Positions 36,477 to 42,049 of a stretch of DNA of 42,049 nt are shown here, one piece after another. Position numbers and translations under genes: made by a program. The notes beneath the pieces are model-generated. The model was not told where the DNA came from. It ran no database searches and worked only from the letters and a program-made list of their open reading frames with translations. The number at the start of each line of letters is the position of its first letter. The stretch's first letter is position 1. This DNA comes from Candidatus Dormiibacterota bacterium (GTDB lineage Bacteria > Chloroflexota > Dormibacteria > Dormibacterales > Dormibacteraceae), in the NCBI GenBank assembly GCA_955652835.1, contig CATPBO010000208.1:1-42049 (forward strand), in the 5' to 3' direction.

Positions 36477-37315
36477 TCGATCCCGCCGACATCCGGCAGC
36501 TCGAGAGCCTGCTGCGCCGGCACCGCATCGACCTCAGGCATTCGCTCGGCCAGAACTTCCTGACCGACCCGGGGTTGCGCGACGCCATCGCCGAATCCGC
36601 GCGCATCACGCCCGAAGACGAGGTGCTCGAGGTTGGCGCCGGCGTCGGGACTCTGACCGTGGCGCTGGCTCCGCGATGCCGCCGGTTGGTCGCGGTTGAG
36701 CTGGACGGCCGGCTCCTACCCGCGCTGCGCGATGTCCTCGCGGGGCATCAGAACGTCGAGGTTGTGCGCTCGGACATCCTGCGCTTCAACACCCGCTCCG
36801 CCTTCCCCGACGGCAAAGAGATCGTCGCGGGCAACATCCCCTACAACCTGACCGGCGCCTTGATTCGCAAGTTCCTCGACGAACCGCCGCGACCCCGCCG
36901 GCTCTCACTGGTGGTGCAGAAGGAAGTCGCAGAGCGGTGGACGGCTTCCAGCGGCGCGAGCCTGGCTACCGTCGCTGTGCAGGTATTCGCCCAGGCCCAG
37001 GTCATCCTCACCATCCCGGCCGCCGCCTTCACACCGCTGCCCCGCGTGGATTCGGCGCTCGTGCAGCTTGATGTACGCGAGAAGCCCGCGGTCGATGTCG
37101 ATGACTTCGGCGCCTTCTTCCGCTTTGTCGAGGCAGTGTTTCAGGGCCGCCGGAAGCAGCTCGGCGGAACGTTGGGCCGGATCAGTGGCACCGGAAGCAC
37201 AGAGGCCGGGGCACGCGTGCGCAAGCTGGGTATCGACCCAGAGCGACGCCCGCAGACGCTCACACTCCCCGAGTGGCAGGCGATTTATGCGGAGTTTCGA
37301 AGTCCCGGCGGCTAA
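36473..37315 (+). CDS. rsmA: 16S rRNA dimethyladenosine transferase
   Basis: RHSLGQNFLTDPGLRDAIAESARITPEDEVLEVGAGVGTLTVAL; VAGNIPYNLTGALIRKFL. Confidence 0.96.
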   Translation: MIDPADIRQLESLLRRHRIDLRHSLGQNFLTDPGLRDAIAESARITPEDEVLEVGAGVGTLTVALAPRCRRLVAVELDGRLLPALRDVLAGHQNVEVVRSDILRFNTRSAFPDGKEIVAGNIPYNLTGALIRKFLDEPPRPRRLSLVVQKEVAERWTASSGASLATVAVQVFAQAQVILTIPAAAFTPLPRVDSALVQLDVREKPAVDVDDFGAFFRFVEAVFQGRRKQLGGTLGRISGTGSTEAGARVRKLGIDPERRPQTLTLPEWQAIYAEFRSPGG

Positions 37316-37330
37316 TCTCTAGCCCGCCAT

Positions 37331-38650
37331 ATGGAGGAACCATTCAGGTTTCCAATCGAAAGCCCGGACGCGGGTGGCTTTCGAACGGTGCTCCGGTACA
37401 CCGCGTTCAGGAATATCTGGTTCGCGCAGCTCGCCGCGCAGCTGGCCGACAAGTTCCTGCTCTTCTCGCTGATCATCCTTGCGTACAAGATCTCCGGGGG
37501 CAGCACGCCGGTGGCGATCACGCTGCTCACCTACACCGTTCCGGCTGTGCTTTTCGCGCCACCCGCCGGCGTCATCGCGGACCGCATGGACCGCAAGCAG
37601 ATCATGATGTGGTGCAACTTCGGCCGCGCTGGTGTGGTCGCGCTCATACCACTCGCCGCGCTCGTGCCGGGTCTAAAGGGCGACTTCGCGCATCTGCTCT
37701 TGATCACCCTCATCTTTTCCGCCGTCGGCCAGCTCTTCGGCCCCGCCGAGGCGGCCGTCATTCCCACGATCCTGCCGCGTTCGGCCCTCATCACGGCCAA
37801 CTCGATGGCGCTGTTGACGATGGTTTTGACGCTGGTCGTCGGCGGCGCGCTGGCGCCGGTGATCTCCAGGATCGATCTCTACGCGCCCTACTGGTGCGCG
37901 GTGGTGCTCCTGATCATCGGGGGAACCTTGATCTTCGCCTCGGACATCCCGAACCTGCAGCGGACGACCGAACCTCCTGTTGCCGATAGCCGCAACCGCT
38001 TCCACCAGATGCTGGTCGACCTCAAGGAGGGTATCGACGCGCTGCGCGCATCACGTGGACTGATGCTCGCATTCGGCCAGGTGAGCATCGCGGTGCTGGT
38101 GCTGTTCATGCTGTTCGCGCTGGCGCCCGCGTATGTGAGCAAGGTCATCGGAATCGCGGCGCAGGACACCTACGTCATCCTCGGCCCGGCCACAGGAGGA
38201 GCGATCCTCAGTGCGGTGCTCCTGGGTCAGTTCGTGCGCAATCTCGATCGCACGCGCCTTCTGGCAGGCTCTCTGATCGCGAATGGAATGACGATGCTGG
38301 CGCTGGCCGCGGTGCCCCAGGCGATGGCTCATTTTCCTGACCTTCAGGTCCACAACCGCATCACCGCGGCAGCCTTCAGCTTCCTGCTGGGCGTGGAGTT
38401 CGGGGCGATCATGATTCCCGCGATCACCTACCTGATGGAATCGACCAGCGACGAGATCCGCGGCCGCATCTTTGCGCTGCTCTACATGGTCATCAACGGC
38501 GTGACCGCGGTCCCTGTGCTCGTGGCCGCAGCCCTCTCGGACACCATCGGCACCGCACGCGTCATCGGAGGCCTTGGCGTGCTCCTGGTCAGCGGCGGTG
38601 TAGCGATCATCTTGGCCGCGACGCGCTCTGCCGAGCCACGATCAAGGTGA
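37331..38650 (+). CDS. MFS transporter
   Basis: RNIWFAQLAAQLADKFLLFSLIILAYKISGGSTPVAITLLTYTVPAVLFAPPAGVIADRMDRKQIMMW; about 12 TM segments. Confidence 0.9.
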   Translation: MEEPFRFPIESPDAGGFRTVLRYTAFRNIWFAQLAAQLADKFLLFSLIILAYKISGGSTPVAITLLTYTVPAVLFAPPAGVIADRMDRKQIMMWCNFGRAGVVALIPLAALVPGLKGDFAHLLLITLIFSAVGQLFGPAEAAVIPTILPRSALITANSMALLTMVLTLVVGGALAPVISRIDLYAPYWCAVVLLIIGGTLIFASDIPNLQRTTEPPVADSRNRFHQMLVDLKEGIDALRASRGLMLAFGQVSIAVLVLFMLFALAPAYVSKVIGIAAQDTYVILGPATGGAILSAVLLGQFVRNLDRTRLLAGSLIANGMTMLALAAVPQAMAHFPDLQVHNRITAAAFSFLLGVEFGAIMIPAITYLMESTSDEIRGRIFALLYMVINGVTAVPVLVAAALSDTIGTARVIGGLGVLLVSGGVAIILAATRSAEPRSR

Positions 38651-39197
38651 CGACGATCAGGACGACGACGATCAAGCCTCCCAAACCGATGCCGCGGAGG
38701 ATCGCTTCGAGCAAAGCGAGGTTGCTTCCCAGGAGGTAGCCGGCGGCACCGACTACAGCGGCCCACGCGAGCCCTCCCAAAGCGCTGAACAGCTGAAAGC
38801 GCCAGAACGGCATGCGGGCCATGCCCGCGAGCATCGAGCCCCACGTGCGCAGTCCCAGGACAAAGCGTGCGGCCAGGACTGCCTTATCGCCATGGCGTGC
38901 GAAGAACAGCTCCGAGTGCGCGATGTGCTCGGGGCGGATGTGGAAGATGCTGCCGAACTTCTCGACGAAAGGCCGGCCGCCTTTGAACCCGAGGAAGTAA
39001 CCGATGTCGCCCCCCGCCGTGGCGCCCAGGAACCCGAACAGGATCACCAGGAGAATGGAGTGGTGCCGCGCCGCCGCCCAGGCGGCGGCGGCAAGGAGAA
39101 GCACCTCGCCTGGAAACGGAATGCCCGCGCTCTCGATGAGGATGCCCAGCCCCGCAGCGGGGTAGCCGAGAGCATCAACAATCGCGGTTGGATTCAC
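38607..39197 (-). CDS. DedA family membrane protein
   Basis: GILIESAGIPFPGEVLLLAAAAWA; GGDIGYFLGFKGGRPFVEKFG; ARFVLGLRTWGSMLAGMARMPFWRF. Confidence 0.93.
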   Translation of the reverse strand: MNPTAIVDALGYPAAGLGILIESAGIPFPGEVLLLAAAAWAAARHHSILLVILFGFLGATAGGDIGYFLGFKGGRPFVEKFGSIFHIRPEHIAHSELFFARHGDKAVLAARFVLGLRTWGSMLAGMARMPFWRFQLFSALGGLAWAAVVGAAGYLLGSNLALLEAILRGIGLGGLIVVVLIVVTLIVARQSASRPR

Positions 39198-39201
39198 AGT
39201 T

Positions 39202-39224
39202 ACCTCCCCGCTCGCCGGGGAGGT
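39202..39224 (-). promoter_or_regulatory. Hairpin sequestering the dedA Shine-Dalgarno
   Basis: Minus-strand RNA ACCUCCCCG-GCGAG-CGGGGAGGU-AACU-GUG: perfect 9-bp stem whose 3' arm contains GGAGGU just before the dedA GTG. Confidence 0.5.
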
Positions 39225-39243
39225 CGGCCGTGTCCTTGGGAGT

Positions 39244-39266
39244 CCCCGCGCTTTTGGTGCGCGGGG
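39244..39266. repeat. Second perfect hairpin in the dedA/thrS divergent intergenic region
   Basis: CCCCGCGC-TTTTGGT-GCGCGGGG, 8-bp arms. Confidence 0.5.
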
Positions 39267-39306
39267 GCACCCGGGTGGGGGGATCCGGGCTGATTCAAAC
39301 CGTCCA

Positions 39307-39312
39307 TATACT
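39307..39312 (+). promoter_or_regulatory. Candidate thrS -10 box TATACT
   Basis: 10 nt upstream of the thrS ATG (39323). Confidence 0.4.
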
Positions 39313-39322
39313 GGACGACCCC

Positions 39323-41086
39323 ATGGACGAGTACGGCGAGCACGAGGCAACCGACGATCCACTGCAAGTGCTGCGGCACTCGACCGCGCACTTGCTTGCC
39401 GCCGCAGTCATGGAGCTCTATCCCGACGCGAAGTACGGCATCGGACCGCCGGTCCAGGACGGTTTCTACTACGACTTCGCGTTCACCAAGGCCATCTCGG
39501 AGTCCGACCTCGGCGCCATCGAATCGCGTATGCGCCGGATCGTCAATGAGGACCGGCCTTTCGTTCACGAGACGTTGTCGCGCGAAGAAGCAATCGCCGA
39601 ATTTCGCAAACGCGGCCAGGACTACAAGCTCGAGCTGATCGCAGACAAGGTCGAGGGCGACGACGTGAGCGTCTACCGCACCGGTGACTTCCTCGACCTG
39701 TGCAGGGGGCCGCACGTTCGATCGACTCGCGACCTGAAGGCATTCAAGCTGCTGCGGGTCGCGGGCGCCTACTGGCGCGGCGATGAGAAGAAGCCGCAGC
39801 TGACGCGCATCTACGGCACCTCTTGGCTGACCCCGCAGCAGCTCGACGACTATCTGAAGTTCCTCGAGGAGGCTGAGAAGCGCGACCACAAGAAACTCGG
39901 AAAGGAGCTGAAGCTCTTCATCGTCGACGAAAGGGTCGGCGCCGGACTCCCGCTGTGGCTCCCCGATGGAGCGACCATCCGTCGCGAGCTCGAGCGCTTC
40001 ATCGTCGACGAGGAGTTGGCTCGTGGATATCTGCACGTGCGCACTCCGGACGTCGCCAAGCTCGAGCTGTTCAAGCAGAGCGGCCACGCGCAGCTCTACG
40101 CCGAGTACATGTACCCGCCGATGAAGTTCGAGGACGGCGAGGAGCTGGAGCTGCGTCCCGTGAACTGTCCTCACCACATCGTCATCTACCAGTCGGACCT
40201 GCGCAGCTACCGCGACCTGCCGATGCGGATCGCGGAGATCGGCAACAACTGGAGATATGAGCGCTCGGGAACTTTGCTCGGCCTCAATCGAGTACGTGCC
40301 TTCGCGCTAAACGACGCGCACATTTTTTGCACCCCTGAGCAGCTGATGGGCGAGGTCAAGGGATCGATCGAGCTGGCGCTGTATTTCTCTGATGTGTTGG
40401 GCATCGAGGATTTCTCGTACCAGGTCTCGACGCGCGACGACGTCAAGGAGAAATGGCTCGGCACGGAAGAACAGTGGCAGCGAGCGCAGGCTGCCCTGAT
40501 CGAAGCGCTCGAATCCATGGACCAGCCCTACCGGATTGGAGTGGGAGAGGCTGCGTTCTATGGACCGAAGATCGATTTCCAGGTCAAGGACGCTCATCGC
40601 CGTGAATTCACCAACTCGACTGTCCAGGTGGACTTCCAGCTGCCAGAACGATTCGACCTCGAGTACGTCGCCGAGGACGGGTCACGCCAGCGACCGATCA
40701 TGGTTCACCGCGGCGCAGCCGGTGCCATGGAGCGGTTGTTCAGCTATCTGATCGAGCGCTACGTTGGCGCCTTTCCCACCTGGCTGCACCCGGTGCAGGT
40801 GATCGTCATCCCGATCACCGACGCGCAGCTGGATTACGCCCGCAAGGTGGCGGACCGGTTGCGCTCGCTGCGTCTTAGGGTCGAGGTCGACACCCGGCCC
40901 GAGCGCATGCAGCGCAAGATCCGCGACGGCCAGGCACGCAAGGTGCCTTACATGGCGATCGTCGGCGCGCGCGAGGCGGAAACCGAACACGTCAACATCC
41001 GCGACCGTTCCGGCAACCAGGTGGACTCATCTCTGGAGTCGTTCGCCAGCATGGTCGCGACCGAGGTCACGGAGCGCCGGCGCTAG
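39323..41086 (+). CDS. thrS: Threonyl-tRNA synthetase lacking an N-terminal TGS domain
   Basis: LRHSTAHLLAAAVMELYPDAKYGIGPPVQDGFYYDF; CRGPHV; ELRPVNCPHHIVIYQ; VHRGAAGAMERLFSYLIE. Confidence 0.96.
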   Translation: MDEYGEHEATDDPLQVLRHSTAHLLAAAVMELYPDAKYGIGPPVQDGFYYDFAFTKAISESDLGAIESRMRRIVNEDRPFVHETLSREEAIAEFRKRGQDYKLELIADKVEGDDVSVYRTGDFLDLCRGPHVRSTRDLKAFKLLRVAGAYWRGDEKKPQLTRIYGTSWLTPQQLDDYLKFLEEAEKRDHKKLGKELKLFIVDERVGAGLPLWLPDGATIRRELERFIVDEELARGYLHVRTPDVAKLELFKQSGHAQLYAEYMYPPMKFEDGEELELRPVNCPHHIVIYQSDLRSYRDLPMRIAEIGNNWRYERSGTLLGLNRVRAFALNDAHIFCTPEQLMGEVKGSIELALYFSDVLGIEDFSYQVSTRDDVKEKWLGTEEQWQRAQAALIEALESMDQPYRIGVGEAAFYGPKIDFQVKDAHRREFTNSTVQVDFQLPERFDLEYVAEDGSRQRPIMVHRGAAGAMERLFSYLIERYVGAFPTWLHPVQVIVIPITDAQLDYARKVADRLRSLRLRVEVDTRPERMQRKIRDGQARKVPYMAIVGAREAETEHVNIRDRSGNQVDSSLESFASMVATEVTERRR

Positions 41087-41092
41087 GAAGTC

Positions 41093-42049
41093 CTACAGGC
41101 CGCCCGGGATTCGGCCCGCGCAGTCACCTTGAGCCAGGACCGGGGCGATGTTGCCCGTTGTGACGTCGCCGACACGCGGTTGCAGCTGCGCGTCTCCGCC
41201 CGAGAGGACGTGCGTGCCATCGATCCACCCGCATGCAACAAGGTTCACGACACCGTTTGACGGAAACAAGGTGGTGGTCGGCGCTGTGTTTGACACAACC
41301 GCGACCTGTGTGCCGTCGGGAGAGAGGTACGCCGGCGTGTAGCCCGGGATTGCAACCGAGCTCGTTGTGGTTCCCGTCCAAGTCAAGACACTGGCTTGTG
41401 CGTTGGTCTCACATACCGCGCCGGCGGGTGATGGCGGTCCGGCGAGCACGCAGGTCGGGCCGCCGATGGTGAAGCGCCGGAAGGCTGTCGTGGGATCGAC
41501 CACGTGGAGCTCCTGGGGTCCGCAGCAGAACGGTCCGCCGCCCTGCGTGCAGGCGGGCACTTTCGCGACTACCAGGTTGCTCGTACCGTGCCAGCCGGTG
41601 GGCCAGAGCGTGTAGGCATTGGATTGGCTGTATGGGTCGACATGGTGGCCGCCACCGTTCAGGTCTTCGACGTACAGCCTGGTCGTTGCTCCATTCGATA
41701 TGAAGTCGTCGACGATCACGGCGATGCGCTGGTCGTCGGGGCTAACGGCGAACATACTGCGGCGCGCGGGACCGATTGGAACTGTGGTGGCTTTGCCCGT
41801 GTCACCGTTTGGGGCCAGGAAACGAACGACGCCCAGCGCGTCCATGAAGTACACCCGGGTGTTGCTGGTGCTGACGGGCAGGGGAACGACAGCGGCTGCT
41901 GCGTTGGCGCACGTGACCGCGCCCGGAGTGCTGGCGATGGAGCTCGAGACGACGCGGCCGGCAACCCCGACCAAGCTGACCGTGTAGCTGCTGCCGCTCA
42001 ACGGGCTCACCAGCACGCCGAATGCGCTGCCGACAGCCACAGGGGAGGG
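41093..42049 (-). CDS. Beta-propeller-like (TolB/WD40-like) secreted or surface protein, 5'-truncated by window edge
   Basis: Minus frame stays open to the window end; repeated blade-like segments (FAVSPDDQRIAVIVDD..., AYLSPDGTQVAVVSN...). Confidence 0.55.
   Translation of the reverse strand, partial: PSPVAVGSAFGVLVSPLSGSSYTVSLVGVAGRVVSSSIASTPGAVTCANAAAAVVPLPVSTSNTRVYFMDALGVVRFLAPNGDTGKATTVPIGPARRSMFAVSPDDQRIAVIVDDFISNGATTRLYVEDLNGGGHHVDPYSQSNAYTLWPTGWHGTSNLVVAKVPACTQGGGPFCCGPQELHVVDPTTAFRRFTIGGPTCVLAGPPSPAGAVCETNAQASVLTWTGTTTSSVAIPGYTPAYLSPDGTQVAVVSNTAPTTTLFPSNGVVNLVACGWIDGTHVLSGGDAQLQPRVGDVTTGNIAPVLAQGDCAGRIPGGL

Noticed and set aside
39198-39322. T-box riboswitch upstream of thrS
   Set aside because: No AGGGTGGNACCGCG-like T-box or stem I; the likely -10 box is 10 nt before the start codon
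1-42049. CRISPR arrays, IS elements, tRNA/rRNA genes
   Set aside because: No regularly spaced direct repeats, transposase-like ORFs, or tRNA/rRNA signatures seen on reading

Overview
This is a 42 kb, high-GC bacterial chromosomal segment, almost fully coding and mostly on the + strand. Operons are dense with 1-4 nt (and some longer) stop/start overlaps. By gene order it looks like a Chloroflexota / Dormibacterota-like lineage (inference only). Content: the 3' part of a CpaF/TadA ATPase; a hybrid histidine kinase/response regulator; five aminoacyl-tRNA synthetases (hisS, aspS, alaS, metG, thrS); a ytxG-ytxH-rsbW-like-sigB stress module; an FtsA-like plus membrane-anchored baseplate-J-like pair; ruvX-mltG-aroE-prepilin peptidase-aroK-aroB-aroQ-efp-asp23-nusB-xseB-tlyA-nadK-recN; PIG-L-scpA-scpB-rluB-cmk-plsC; a lone AAA ATPase on the minus strand; dinG-rsmI-metG-tatD-rsmA; an MFS transporter; dedA; thrS; and a truncated beta-propeller-like gene. 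No mobile element, CRISPR array, tRNA or rRNA was recognised. Main observations: (1) a SigB-type promoter in front of ytxGH that lie beside a SigB-like factor, whose RsbW-like partner has lost the ATP-binding N-box and has no adjacent RsbV; (2) a hybrid kinase with a degenerate N-box and a D-to-E first receiver; (3) four genes (aroE, aroK, rluB, tatD) whose conserved N-terminal motifs lie upstream of any ATG/GTG/TTG, implying CTG/ATT/ATC starts; (4) -10-like boxes 7-10 nt before the start codons of most transcription-unit-initial genes, implying leaderless mRNAs; (5) an uncharacterised FtsA-like/baseplate-J-like two-gene system; (6) atypical EF-P, DinG, MetRS and ThrRS features. All calls come from reading the sequence and the supplied ORFs; no database search was run.
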